This document shows positions 9,900-18,797 of a stretch of DNA of 34,263 nucleotides, piece by piece. This DNA comes from a virus. The DNA is taken from positions 1 through 34,263 of the IMG/VR virus record IMGVR_UViG_3300012920_000127. One strand, 5' to 3'. Within the stretch, counting starts at the first letter, position 1. Every line of letters begins with the position of its first letter. Both the position numbers and the translations under genes were made by a program. Below the pieces are notes generated by a model. That model saw only the letters and a list, made by a program, of their open reading frames with translations. It did no database searches and was not told the DNA's origin.

Positions 9900-12800
9900 T
9901 TATTTAACCTTCGGTATTTGATTTTGGTTTAGAAATTCTAAAGCGCCCATTGTGCCGCTTTCGGTAATTGGTCTATTATATACACTTCCTAAGTTTTTAT
10001 TAAATCCTTTTTGAAAAGCCAAAACTTCATTTAACATAGGGAGCATAGCCATTATAGATGCTCTAGCTTGTTGAACTTGTGCTTCACTATATTTGGCTGC
10101 GTCGCCTCCAAATTCAGGCACCAAAGGAATCTTTTTCTCTATGCCTAACGCAAGCGTATTAGAAAGCGTCTCCAATACAGCCCTTGCATCTGCGTCGGTT
10201 CTAAAGAAAAGACCCCCGGGTTTAAGTTTTTCCGTTTCTGCTGCAATATCCAATTGTACAAATTTTAAAACTCTATCGTCTGCAATTTGTGTGTTCAATA
10301 ATAAGAGATCGTTAGCAAACGCCGTTAAATCGGTTTGTGCTTGAGCTAAGTTTTGACTTTCAGTATCCGCTCCTTGTCCGACGCCTATTTCTTCTCCGGC
10401 TTCTTGAGCAATCTTTTTTGCTCCCGGATATACTCTGGAAAAACCTATGGCTACAGGATAATCTATTTCTGGTTTATATCGAGTATACTCTGTTTGATCC
10501 CAAATTGGAGAATCTAAATTGACCTTACCGTTTTTAATTATTTCGCCCGACAGTTGAGATAAGTCTACAACTGTAGGATTAGAAACGGCAGCGGCTATTT
10601 TTGCTGTATCGGGACTCTGTGCGGAAGTATCTATCTTGGTAGTTGTACTTCCTGTATTAGAAGTGCCTGTACCGACAGTTTCTCCAGAAGTTACCTTTTT
10701 ATAAAACGCAGGATCGCCTGTTTTTATGGCTTGTAAAATACGATCAGACAATTTTGGTGGCGGACCTTTTACATAAGCACCTTTTTCACGATCCCAAACC
10801 TCTGATCCAGAGCTTAAGTAATTAAGCAGGGCTTGCTCAAATTGTGTTTTATTGTCCCCTAATTGTCCGTTTGCGTAAGCATCTAATCTTTTTTCGTCAC
10901 TTATGAAATTTATTATAGCCGTGTCGGATTTGCTTCCAAGCTGTACTGCGTTCTGTGCTGCCTCCTCAAGAGCAAGTGAACCAAGTTTGTATGTTTGATC
11001 TAATTTTAATTCAGCAGTTTTAAGAATTATCTGATCTTCAGTAAAGGCATTTTCAATCATGTTTTGTGCCAGAGTTGCAGCGCGTTGTTTTGCATTTTCA
11101 TCGCCTTGGAACTCTTGTGACATTGCCTGCAATTCTTTTTGTAACTCGGCTGTTAGTTCAGCGCGTGTAGTGATATTGGTTTTTTCAGCCAAACGGTTAA
11201 GAGCATTTTGAGACGCTGTAAATGCCTGCGCTCTATTTTGCGCCAACATTTCAATGTTAGCTTTGTAATCCAAAAGCTCTTTATCAAACTCAGATCCTGC
11301 TTTCATTTTTTCAAGTTCAAAAGCAGAAGTAATTCCAAATTGAGTTTCAAATTTCTTAAGATCTTCAATAGTTTGTAGTTTAGTCAACTCTTTTTGCGCC
11401 TTGGTGCGAGCTTCAATTAACTCTTTATCATTCGTAAGTTCAGTGGCCTGCAACAGAATTTGTAAAGATTCCTTTTTCTCCTGTAATTCTAATTGAAAAG
11501 CTTGATCGTCCTGACGAGCTAATTTAGCAGCATCTATATCAATGGACTGCATTTCTAATTTAAGAGCATTATTTGTTTCATTTAGTTCTCTTTGAAGATC
11601 AGCCTGTTTTGCAGCTAATCTTTCTTGAAGGGCAATATTTTCCGAATTTCTTGCAGCGGCCGCATCAAGTTTTATCTGCTCAATTCCTGCTTGAAGATCA
11701 GATTTCTGACTTGCAAGTCGTGTTGAATATCCAAATTGTGTTTCATCCCGTTTTTGTTGATATTCAAACTGTTGAGCCAATTGTGTTAAAGCGCCCGCTT
11801 GTTTTAAACCCTCAAGAGCCATAGTGGCCTCACGAGCACGTTGTGCTTCTACCTGACGTTCTGCGCTTTCTAATGCAGATAAATCAAGTTGTTTGCGTTC
11901 TCTTCGTTGTAAATCTTTAGCGGCTTGTAGTCCCGCTGCACGATCCCCAATTTTATTAAATAACTCTGTCCCTTGGGCCGCGGACATAAGTCGTTCAGCA
12001 AAAGACATTGGTTGCGCGGTTGGCGCTCCTGCCGCAAGTGCCGTTTGCGCAATGTCAAATAGCATCTGCGCTTTCGTCATTTTTTTCTGTTCTTCTAATT
12101 CAGCCGCTCTTTCTTCAGGTGAACCAAGAATGCCTCTGCGAATATCTCGCGCCTCTTCATAATAAGGCATTAAAGATACTGGACCACCGGGTGCATAATG
12201 GCGAACCTCGCCGCCTTGGTTAAAATTTACGGGTGGAGTGTTGCCCGCCCCCATCGCCATGAGTTCGCCAACGCCTTGACCCATTGGTGTAGCCTCGCCG
12301 GAGGGTGTTTCCATCTCAATCTGACCCGCCAAACCCTGCATCAACTCACCAATGCCGCTGTCTATCGCGCCTTCTTCCGTCAACATTATGGTGGGCTGCA
12401 CCATCGCCAAAACACTTTCTGGCGTTTGCTGCGCATCCGCCTCCCCGACATACCCCGCAAGTTCCGCGTACCGCGCTTCAAGGGGCTTTTCATTGCCGCG
12501 TATAGCGTCAATCATGCTTTTCGGATCGTCCGCCGCGTCTATGTCTGCCATCATTTGATCGGCTAATTGAGCGCCCTGTTGACGGGAGATGTCTTCCACA
12601 AATTGCACTTGATCAGCAGGAGCCGTGGGCGGTTGTGCAGGCATACCCATCATTGCTTCACCGCCCATTGCCATTTGCGTAGGTTGGTTTTTGTTAAACC
12701 TTTGCAAAGGGTGGTTTTGAAACATTTTACGATCTAAAACGTCACTTAAATTATAACCTGTGGGTGTATTCATAAATTGCGTTTGTTGATTTTGAGGAAT

Positions 12801-13118
12801 TACAGAGATACCACCAGAATTCTGAAATGTATTTTTTCCGAATTCTTGTTCCGCCTGGCCTTGAACTTTTTGCACAAAGCTTGGAACTTTTTGAGTAATT
12901 GCATTAGAAAGATCATTGCCAAATCTTTGAAAAACTTGGTTTGAGCCTGACGGCATTTGACCTACAAGAGAACGTTGTGAATTAATTAGGTCCTGAATTC
13001 CAGAACCCCGTAGTTCACCTAGTTGAGCAACCCTACCGCCTTCGTTAAATTTTTTTGCCATTTCAGGATCAATTTTGCGCTGCACATACTCAGGAAGTGC
13101 TCTAAAACCTTTATTCAT
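9900..13118 (-). CDS. long coiled-coil virion protein, probable internal/ejection protein
   Basis: A 1072-residue protein. The N-terminus holds repeated GG motifs (KFNEGGRVAQL, AMGGEAM, FNQGGEVRHYAPGGPV) and Met/Gln/Pro-rich low-complexity sequence up to about residue 315. From roughly residue 330 to 740 it is a near-continuous charged, heptad-like coiled coil rich in Ala, Gln, Glu, Lys and Leu. A Ser/Thr-rich linker follows, then a C-terminal domain ending in ESGTMGALEFLNQNQ. No transmembrane segment or enzyme motif is seen. Location among large structural genes and the rod-like middle suggest an internal core or ejection protein. A tape-measure-like function cannot be excluded from composition alone. 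It is coupled to the upstream gene by TAATG. Confidence 0.8.
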   Translation of the reverse strand: MNKGFRALPEYVQRKIDPEMAKKFNEGGRVAQLGELRGSGIQDLINSQRSLVGQMPSGSNQVFQRFGNDLSNAITQKVPSFVQKVQGQAEQEFGKNTFQNSGGISVIPQNQQTQFMNTPTGYNLSDVLDRKMFQNHPLQRFNKNQPTQMAMGGEAMMGMPAQPPTAPADQVQFVEDISRQQGAQLADQMMADIDAADDPKSMIDAIRGNEKPLEARYAELAGYVGEADAQQTPESVLAMVQPTIMLTEEGAIDSGIGELMQGLAGQIEMETPSGEATPMGQGVGELMAMGAGNTPPVNFNQGGEVRHYAPGGPVSLMPYYEEARDIRRGILGSPEERAAELEEQKKMTKAQMLFDIAQTALAAGAPTAQPMSFAERLMSAAQGTELFNKIGDRAAGLQAAKDLQRRERKQLDLSALESAERQVEAQRAREATMALEGLKQAGALTQLAQQFEYQQKRDETQFGYSTRLASQKSDLQAGIEQIKLDAAAARNSENIALQERLAAKQADLQRELNETNNALKLEMQSIDIDAAKLARQDDQAFQLELQEKKESLQILLQATELTNDKELIEARTKAQKELTKLQTIEDLKKFETQFGITSAFELEKMKAGSEFDKELLDYKANIEMLAQNRAQAFTASQNALNRLAEKTNITTRAELTAELQKELQAMSQEFQGDENAKQRAATLAQNMIENAFTEDQIILKTAELKLDQTYKLGSLALEEAAQNAVQLGSKSDTAIINFISDEKRLDAYANGQLGDNKTQFEQALLNYLSSGSEVWDREKGAYVKGPPPKLSDRILQAIKTGDPAFYKKVTSGETVGTGTSNTGSTTTKIDTSAQSPDTAKIAAAVSNPTVVDLSQLSGEIIKNGKVNLDSPIWDQTEYTRYKPEIDYPVAIGFSRVYPGAKKIAQEAGEEIGVGQGADTESQNLAQAQTDLTAFANDLLLLNTQIADDRVLKFVQLDIAAETEKLKPGGLFFRTDADARAVLETLSNTLALGIEKKIPLVPEFGGDAAKYSEAQVQQARASIMAMLPMLNEVLAFQKGFNKNLGSVYNRPITESGTMGALEFLNQNQIPKVK

Positions 13119-14242
13119 TATAAAATCCCCGCTTCTTTAGCGCCGCCATACGCACTCAATCCTGCTATTCCAAGGCTTGCCGCTTGCATGAACGGCGAAG
13201 CGTTGCTACCTGTGTTCATTGTTTGTGTAGATTGTGAGGTTGGAATCCCCGCATATACATCAGACAAAAACCCTAACTGTTGGAAAGGTTGTTGATATCT
13301 TTGTTGATTGGTCATTCTCGCTGCGTCGAGAGCCGCTTGTTCACTAGCCTGACTCATACCACCTGTTTGCATGAGTGAACTTATATCACGACCTCGCAAG
13401 CTTTGCTCTAATTCTCCAAGGCCCGCACTTTTTATACCAAGACCCGCTAAACCTGTAGCAAGCTGACCCGTCGTTGCAGCCCCGCTCTGTTGTCTTTTCT
13501 TGGCAGCCTCAAACGCTTGTTGTGCACGAGTGGCAGCATCTTGATATCCTGCTTGACGCATACCTGCGACGGTGGTTCCAAGTTCTCTTTCGAAGCGCTC
13601 TCTGGCAGGTGTCATTTCCCTTGCCTTGGCTCTTTCAAAACCAGACCCTCCGAAAGCGCCTCTAGCCACGGCTTCCGCCGCAAGTTCTTGATTTCTTTGA
13701 GTTTCTCTACGTTCAAAGTTTTTTGTTAGATCTTCTATGGTTCGATCAATTACTTCTTGTTGGTAAGGAGACATAAAATCTGCAATACCCGTCGGATCGA
13801 ACTCAGCATCTGAACCGATTAAACTGGAAATGCCATCTTGCATTGCTAAAGATCCAGTTCTTACGTCACCCAAACCCTCTGTTAAATAAGGCGCATACGA
13901 ACCAACGCCTGCTTCGGCTAAGTTTATCGCGTCCATTTGAGGACGAGTTAATCCTGCTACCTGAAAATCAGGCAATCCAAACATTGCGTCACGAGAAATA
14001 CCACCTATTTCTTCCCCAGTATATGTTCGTCCGGGTACATAATCCTCGTCACCCTCTTCGCCTACTTGCTCTACAGACAACATCTTGCCAATAGTGGCGT
14101 CATCGTAACCTTGTGCTCGCAGGTTTTGCACCTGTTGACCAAACATTTGGTTGCGGATCAAACCCTGTACGTCGCCCAAAAGACCTAAACGATATGCCTC
14201 AATGTTGGGGTCTTGACGTGTTATGGTTGTTGTTACGCTCAT
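13118..14242 (-). CDS. phage structural / DNA-transfer-like protein (SPYQQEVID...GAFGGSG family)
   Basis: A 374-residue protein. The central block around residues 155-205 (ADFMSPYQQEVIDRTIEDL, then a charged helix, then ARGAFGGSGFERAKA) is a pattern I know from a widespread family of tailed-phage structural proteins encoded near tail and injection genes. The flanking sequence is Gln/Ala-rich helix with repeated GLAGLGIKSAGLG. The C-terminal 25 residues are small and hydrophobic (AASLGIAGLSAYGGAKEA), a possible membrane-active end. The ATG overlaps the upstream stop by 4 bp and its own stop overlaps the next ATG by one base, so expression of the three neighbouring genes is probably coupled. 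DNA-ejection or internal virion function is inferred from family and position. Confidence 0.8.
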   Translation of the reverse strand: MSVTTTITRQDPNIEAYRLGLLGDVQGLIRNQMFGQQVQNLRAQGYDDATIGKMLSVEQVGEEGDEDYVPGRTYTGEEIGGISRDAMFGLPDFQVAGLTRPQMDAINLAEAGVGSYAPYLTEGLGDVRTGSLAMQDGISSLIGSDAEFDPTGIADFMSPYQQEVIDRTIEDLTKNFERRETQRNQELAAEAVARGAFGGSGFERAKAREMTPARERFERELGTTVAGMRQAGYQDAATRAQQAFEAAKKRQQSGAATTGQLATGLAGLGIKSAGLGELEQSLRGRDISSLMQTGGMSQASEQAALDAARMTNQQRYQQPFQQLGFLSDVYAGIPTSQSTQTMNTGSNASPFMQAASLGIAGLSAYGGAKEAGIL

Positions 14243-15627
14243 GCTACCGCTCCCCCTTCAAAGGCTCTCATCATATCATACATCTTTCGAACGCCTTTTT
14301 CTCTACTTCCGTTTCCGGCACCGCGTACAGCACGAGCAGTCATTACGAATTCACCGTCAGAAAGCATTGCAGGTATATCATCAGAGGTCTCTGTTCCCGG
14401 CCCTGCTATATATCCTGTTTTTCTTGGAAAATTATTTGTATTCATAGCACCACCTGCCGCTGCAAACTGTGGACTAAACTTTTGATAAAGATCCTGTGTG
14501 GTGGTAGGACGCACCTGAGACATCGGTGTTGGTTTATTATACTGTGCAAAAACACTGAATTTACTTGGGTCTTTTGCATAAAGCTCCTGAGAGCTTATAC
14601 CAAATGGATTAGAGTCGATGTTTTCTTCTGGTGTTTCAAATGCGCCTGCCGCGCCCGCTACCGCGGTCCCTGCTAAAGCCAATGGGCCATAACGGGAAAG
14701 AAAACCGGGCTGTTGTGACTTAACCGTGTCCATTGCAATATTAAAAGCTTTTTCTGGCATAGTTTGCGCGATCTTTTGAAGGGTAGGAGTTGACGACACT
14801 AGAGCGTCAGCTTGTGAAGCCATTTCTACTGGATTTAAAACGTTACGATTTGGGTCAAGTTTACTAAGTAAATCTTTACCCTTATCTATAGATTTTGAAA
14901 GCAAACTTTCTTGTGACCCAACTTGTGGTGTATTAACTGCTACATTTCCCGCAGCCGCTGACGAAAATGGGTTGTTGAAGAAATCACCCTCGTAACCACC
15001 TAATTTTCCAAAAGCTCTTTCAGAAAAATTCTTTGCGTCTGTAGGGCCTCCCATGTCAAAACCTGCCATGACACCACCCGCAATACCGCCCAAAGCCGCA
15101 GATTTTAATGCGTCCTTAAAGCTGCCACCCTGCACCAAAGTGGTAATACCTGCACCTAATGCGCCAGAGCCTACCGAACCAAGTCCCGGCATAAACATGT
15201 TTAGACCAATGGGAATAACAATAGGCGCGACTGCTTTAAAAAGCTTTTTCAAACCGCTTACAAGTTTTTTCAGGAAAAACTCTGGTTGTCCCGTCATAGG
15301 ATTTATGCTGTTTGCACCAGATCCAACCGTATAACGCGCCATGTCTACATTAGATCTGTCAAAAGCTTGCGATAATTCTTTAGCTAATTTAGGGTTTTCT
15401 TCTAAAATTTCTGGAGATACCGCTATCTCACCTGTACGCATGTGGACTAATTGATTATCGCCATTACGCCCCATCGACGCCATACGATTACCCACATCTA
15501 CCATAGAATTAATGCCCCGTGGGGCACCAAACGCGATTACGTTGTCCTCTATTTCGTCCATGTTTGACGTTAAAAAAGACGCTAAACCGCCTGCGGGCAT
15601 TTTTTTCAAAGAGTCATACTGCATCAC
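14239..15627 (-). CDS. virion protein with glycine-zipper segment and C-terminal DGEFVM motif
   Basis: A 462-residue protein. An N-terminal part (MPAGGLASFL, then MRTGEIAVSPEIL and NSINPMTGQPEFFLKKL) resembles a conserved block in marine phage structural proteins. Residues about 140-200 are hydrophobic and Gly/Ala-rich (APIVIPIGLNMFMPGLGSVG, GGIAGGVMAG), suggesting membrane insertion. The C-terminus holds SDDIPAMLSDGEFVM (residues 415-429), a motif otherwise familiar from the ends of some tape-measure and internal phage proteins, followed by MRAFEGGAVA. A 55-bp gap precedes it, with AAGG upstream of the ATG. It probably belongs to the ejection or internal-protein set, with function inferred. 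Confidence 0.8.
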   Translation of the reverse strand: MMQYDSLKKMPAGGLASFLTSNMDEIEDNVIAFGAPRGINSMVDVGNRMASMGRNGDNQLVHMRTGEIAVSPEILEENPKLAKELSQAFDRSNVDMARYTVGSGANSINPMTGQPEFFLKKLVSGLKKLFKAVAPIVIPIGLNMFMPGLGSVGSGALGAGITTLVQGGSFKDALKSAALGGIAGGVMAGFDMGGPTDAKNFSERAFGKLGGYEGDFFNNPFSSAAAGNVAVNTPQVGSQESLLSKSIDKGKDLLSKLDPNRNVLNPVEMASQADALVSSTPTLQKIAQTMPEKAFNIAMDTVKSQQPGFLSRYGPLALAGTAVAGAAGAFETPEENIDSNPFGISSQELYAKDPSKFSVFAQYNKPTPMSQVRPTTTQDLYQKFSPQFAAAGGAMNTNNFPRKTGYIAGPGTETSDDIPAMLSDGEFVMTARAVRGAGNGSREKGVRKMYDMMRAFEGGAVA

Positions 15628-15682
15628 TTAACCTTTTCTACCCATATACTAACAAATAAATACCACAGTTTCCATAAATAAA

Positions 15683-15979
15683 CTACGTTGTTGTTACACT
15701 TACAACACCTATTGCCCCAGTTCCAGAAATTCCTCGCACATGTGGGTTAAATGCACGAGTTATTTTTACAAAGCCATCTTGTTGAAATAATTCGCCGTTT
15801 TCTAAATTAAAATCGTCTTCAGGTAAATCGGTTAACACAAGATTTGTGTGTCGGCCTTCACCCGGATTCTGTTGCTGCGCTAAATAAATAGAAAAGGAAC
15901 GTACCAATTCAGCAAAATATCGCTGTTGATAACCTTGGGGTGGGATGGGGAAATATGGTACGTTGGTAATACGCGACAT
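15683..15979 (-). CDS. small conserved-looking tail-region protein
   Basis: A 98-residue protein that starts on the last base of the upstream nozzle-like gene (TAATG). It begins MSRITNVPYFPIPPQGYQQR and ends in a Gly/Val/Thr-rich strand (GISGTGAIGVVSVTTT). It has no membrane segment or catalytic motif. The tight coupling to the nozzle-like gene suggests a small partner or tail-tip component; the family is not recognised by name. The 55 bp after its stop show no clear hairpin. Confidence 0.75.
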   Translation of the reverse strand: MSRITNVPYFPIPPQGYQQRYFAELVRSFSIYLAQQQNPGEGRHTNLVLTDLPEDDFNLENGELFQQDGFVKITRAFNPHVRGISGTGAIGVVSVTTT

Positions 15980-17895
15980 TATTTTCTCCCATCCTGACGC
16001 ACGTCAATGCGTGGAGAACCTAACCGCCAAGCAACCCCTGTTTCATTTGAAGAAACCTTTAATGCAAAGCTTCTGCCTCTAAGCCTTACGTTTGCTTGTG
16101 TGGTAAACTGTTCTACAGGAACTGAGGTAGACTTTTCGACGGTACTATCAACAGTTTGTAAATAATTTCCGCCCGGAAAGTTTCTTGTTTTCAACGTCAT
16201 GGTTGCCGAAGGTGTTGGATCACTAGAGTTTACAAACGTAATGTCGGGTATCAGTCTTGAAATAAAAGAAAAATTATGACCGTCACCTAAATCCATTTGG
16301 CTTGATTCAATATAGGCATTTATAGCAGAAGCCGGAGAAGTCGATCCGTCGTCAAAACCAGTTTCATGTTCGTAAAGATAACCGTCTGAAGACGCCGCAA
16401 TCGGATCGTCATATATGCCTTGATCAATCCAAGCGGTGCGGCCCAAAGTACCATAATACCAAACGTTTTCTATGTAATTAAAAACAACATATTTATCTAT
16501 GTTTTGACTTGAAGCTGACGGATAAAACCACCAGATTTCTGAATGCTTGCTGTTCAAGGCCGCTATGACCTTTTCCGATTGTGAGTTGTTAAAATCGTTA
16601 AAGACATGTCCGCGGACCGCGCACGGAAGTCTTTGAACCGTACCAGTAAAAGTAAAGAACTCGTTTTGTCCCATCCAAAACACCCTGTCCTCAACAGCAA
16701 TAGCGGACAAAGGCCCTTTAATCGTAGTGTTTTCCGATATCAAGTTCACCCCAAAAGTGAACGGCGGTCCTAGAAACTGCATCGAATAAAGCGATTCATC
16801 GGTAAATACTAGAATTTGCTGACGTGTTTCTACCGCGGTAATAATCTCCGAACCTGAACCAAGCCGAAGTGTCCCCGCGGTATTATCCACAGTGGCGGCC
16901 CAATCTGTTATAGAAGCTTGATCAGAAAAACGAATTAATAGCGGGTCTTGTACGGTGGGAGCATCTTCCGAATCACAACCAAAAGCTATGATGTGACGAT
17001 CCCTATCAGAAACCATTATCTGTTTTGCAACAGTAGGTGTCGATGTTGCGCCCGTTAAACTTGTCAGATTTACAGCCCGTGTACCAAGGCCCACGGAAGC
17101 ATCCCAATAATAAATCCCGCCATCTCTTACATTAATAATTAGATCTTCTCCAAAGTTGTCATGTGACCATATGCGTAAGGTATCTGTTAAAACAGTGACG
17201 TTAGCGGCATCGCCCCAACCTTGACGGCCCCATGTTCCTGCGCCCCAACCATTACTAAAAACGGTAGTATCTAAACCTACGTTAGCTTGGTATTTTGCTA
17301 CGACGGAGGATCCGCCGTTACCTGTATCCGACGAATTTGCTAAAACAGGAGTGGGAGTGTATTGACCGTTTACCGTGACATCTCCAAGATCCGCTACGGC
17401 ACGAGCTTCAATAGTATAGTTATTATCATCTACAATCGAAGCAACTTGGTACTCCTGATTTAATACAGCCGCAGTGATATTTCCGCCTAAAGATGCAGCA
17501 GCACTGAAGGTTACAAAATCATTTACAACTGCGCCATGCGCAGATTCTGTTACCGTTAAGGTGGCGTCTCCATTGGTTGCTGCAAAAGTCGTGCTACCCG
17601 CAGAAGTCGTTTTTCGTAAAGGCGTTATATCAACAAGATTGCCGCCTTGGTCTATGTAATATTTAAGATTTGTGCCAACACCAATAAATTTATCAAGCGA
17701 CAATGTCACCCAAGGATGCAAAGCGCGACACGTTCCAAGAAAAGAAGTCGTAGATCGTTTAACCCAACCACCTATCTTTTCAGGTAAACCAAACCTAAAC
17801 CGCACTTTATCTACATCAAACCAACCGCCCTCATTGGTATATGACGTAGTTTCTCTATTTACGCCCGGTCTAAATTGTAGCTTTGTTAATGGCAT
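15979..17895 (-). CDS. P22 gp10 / SU10 nozzle-like tail protein
   Basis: A 638-residue protein starting MPLTKLQFRPGVNRETT, with a following block (GGWFDVDKVRFRFGLPEKIGG) that I recognise from packaged-DNA-stabilisation or nozzle proteins of short-tailed phages. The body is beta-rich with repeated WS, WG and YYWDAS turns, as expected for a beta-propeller-like tail hub (for example GTWGRQGWGD, RIWSHDNFGED). It contains an inserted Ig-like stretch at about residues 95-165 (TLTVTESAHGAVVNDFV). The C-terminal 100 residues look like beta sandwich. Such proteins close the portal vestibule and carry the tail fibres. It is coupled to both neighbours by TAATG. The family call is moderately sure; the structural role follows from it. 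Confidence 0.75.
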   Translation of the reverse strand: MPLTKLQFRPGVNRETTSYTNEGGWFDVDKVRFRFGLPEKIGGWVKRSTTSFLGTCRALHPWVTLSLDKFIGVGTNLKYYIDQGGNLVDITPLRKTTSAGSTTFAATNGDATLTVTESAHGAVVNDFVTFSAAASLGGNITAAVLNQEYQVASIVDDNNYTIEARAVADLGDVTVNGQYTPTPVLANSSDTGNGGSSVVAKYQANVGLDTTVFSNGWGAGTWGRQGWGDAANVTVLTDTLRIWSHDNFGEDLIINVRDGGIYYWDASVGLGTRAVNLTSLTGATSTPTVAKQIMVSDRDRHIIAFGCDSEDAPTVQDPLLIRFSDQASITDWAATVDNTAGTLRLGSGSEIITAVETRQQILVFTDESLYSMQFLGPPFTFGVNLISENTTIKGPLSAIAVEDRVFWMGQNEFFTFTGTVQRLPCAVRGHVFNDFNNSQSEKVIAALNSKHSEIWWFYPSASSQNIDKYVVFNYIENVWYYGTLGRTAWIDQGIYDDPIAASSDGYLYEHETGFDDGSTSPASAINAYIESSQMDLGDGHNFSFISRLIPDITFVNSSDPTPSATMTLKTRNFPGGNYLQTVDSTVEKSTSVPVEQFTTQANVRLRGRSFALKVSSNETGVAWRLGSPRIDVRQDGRK

Positions 17896-18797
17896 TATGA
17901 GTACCCGATTCTAAAAATATTCCCGTTGTTCTGGCTATCCACCAAAAAAGCGGAAGAACCATTTTTTCGTAAACGAACAAACAAAGAATCAGTTAAAGCT
18001 GTTGGCATCGTAAAGGTTTGAGCAGGAGTTTGAGCAGTGGTTACGTCCCAAGCTCTTGTTAAATTATATTTCATTAGAATATTTGGAGAACTAGGAACAG
18101 AACGAACAACATAAACCTTAGTTCCATCTGTACTGAAATCGACCGATTCATAACGTTCATAGGCACCATTATTGTGTGAAAATGCTTGGGAAAAATTACC
18201 AGAATCTGTTATTATATCAGTAATATTCCAAGCTGTATTACACTCGTACTGGTGAATTCTATTTGTAGTTGTGGTAGTATTTGTTTGAAAATTAGTCGTA
18301 AAGTAAAACTTTTTACCATCTGAACGAAAGTAAAGACCTCGTTTATTAAGGCTTGTTAAATTAGAACTTGCACCGGGAGATCCTGAAGTAACCATAGTAG
18401 TCCAAGCGGAGGATAACGGCCTGCTATAAACTTTTTCGTCCTCGTTACCAATCATATAAACAACAGTGCCGTCTGGTTTAAAATAAACGCCCGTGCCTTG
18501 ATTATCAAAAGAAGAAAATGAACCAAGAGTTGAGCCAAAACTTGCTGTTGTTAAATTAAAAGGTGTGCTTAAATCCCAACGTCGAATAGTCTCATTGGAA
18601 TCATTTACAAAAAGCATACTTCCGTCCTCGCGCAAATAAAAACCAGTTGGCTGATAACCGCCAATGTCTGAAGACTGAATATCGTAATAATCCGAAATAG
18701 GCGCTGAAGTAGATCCAGACCAAGACATTTTACTCAGGTCACCCCAATTTGGATCACCAAATGTCCCTTGCATTAAAATGTGAGTAATAAAACTCAT
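17895..18797 (-). CDS. five-repeat beta-propeller-like tail / receptor-binding candidate
   Basis: A 300-residue protein. The start at 18797 (MSFITHIL) is preferred over an upstream ATG because it forms a TAATG overlap with the preceding gene, matching eight junctions in this operon. The sequence contains five blade-like units, each with a G-hydrophobic-Y/F-aromatic-x-x-DG-x-hydrophobic-Y core: TGFYLREDGSMLF, GVYFKPDGTVVY, GLYFRSDGKKFYF, SVDFSTDGTKVYV and FVRLRKNGSSAFLV. Several are followed by an R/Y-W-x-L strand and a TPFNLTTA or AWDVTTA connector. This pattern suggests a beta-propeller. Position between a fibre gene and the nozzle-like gene suggests a tail-associated adhesin. No enzyme motif is visible. 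Confidence 0.75.
   Translation of the reverse strand: MSFITHILMQGTFGDPNWGDLSKMSWSGSTSAPISDYYDIQSSDIGGYQPTGFYLREDGSMLFVNDSNETIRRWDLSTPFNLTTASFGSTLGSFSSFDNQGTGVYFKPDGTVVYMIGNEDEKVYSRPLSSAWTTMVTSGSPGASSNLTSLNKRGLYFRSDGKKFYFTTNFQTNTTTTTNRIHQYECNTAWNITDIITDSGNFSQAFSHNNGAYERYESVDFSTDGTKVYVVRSVPSSPNILMKYNLTRAWDVTTAQTPAQTFTMPTALTDSLFVRLRKNGSSAFLVDSQNNGNIFRIGYS

Noticed and set aside
9900-13118. Tape-measure protein
   Set aside because: Long coiled coil and position are suggestive, but no tail tube, tube terminator or sheath gene is visible, and the adaptor and nozzle-like genes favour a short tail. Kept as internal/ejection candidate.
14113-14676. 187-codon plus-strand frame
   Set aside because: Antisense to two well-supported structural genes; rich in Cys, His and Arg with no family resemblance, as expected for a shadow frame.
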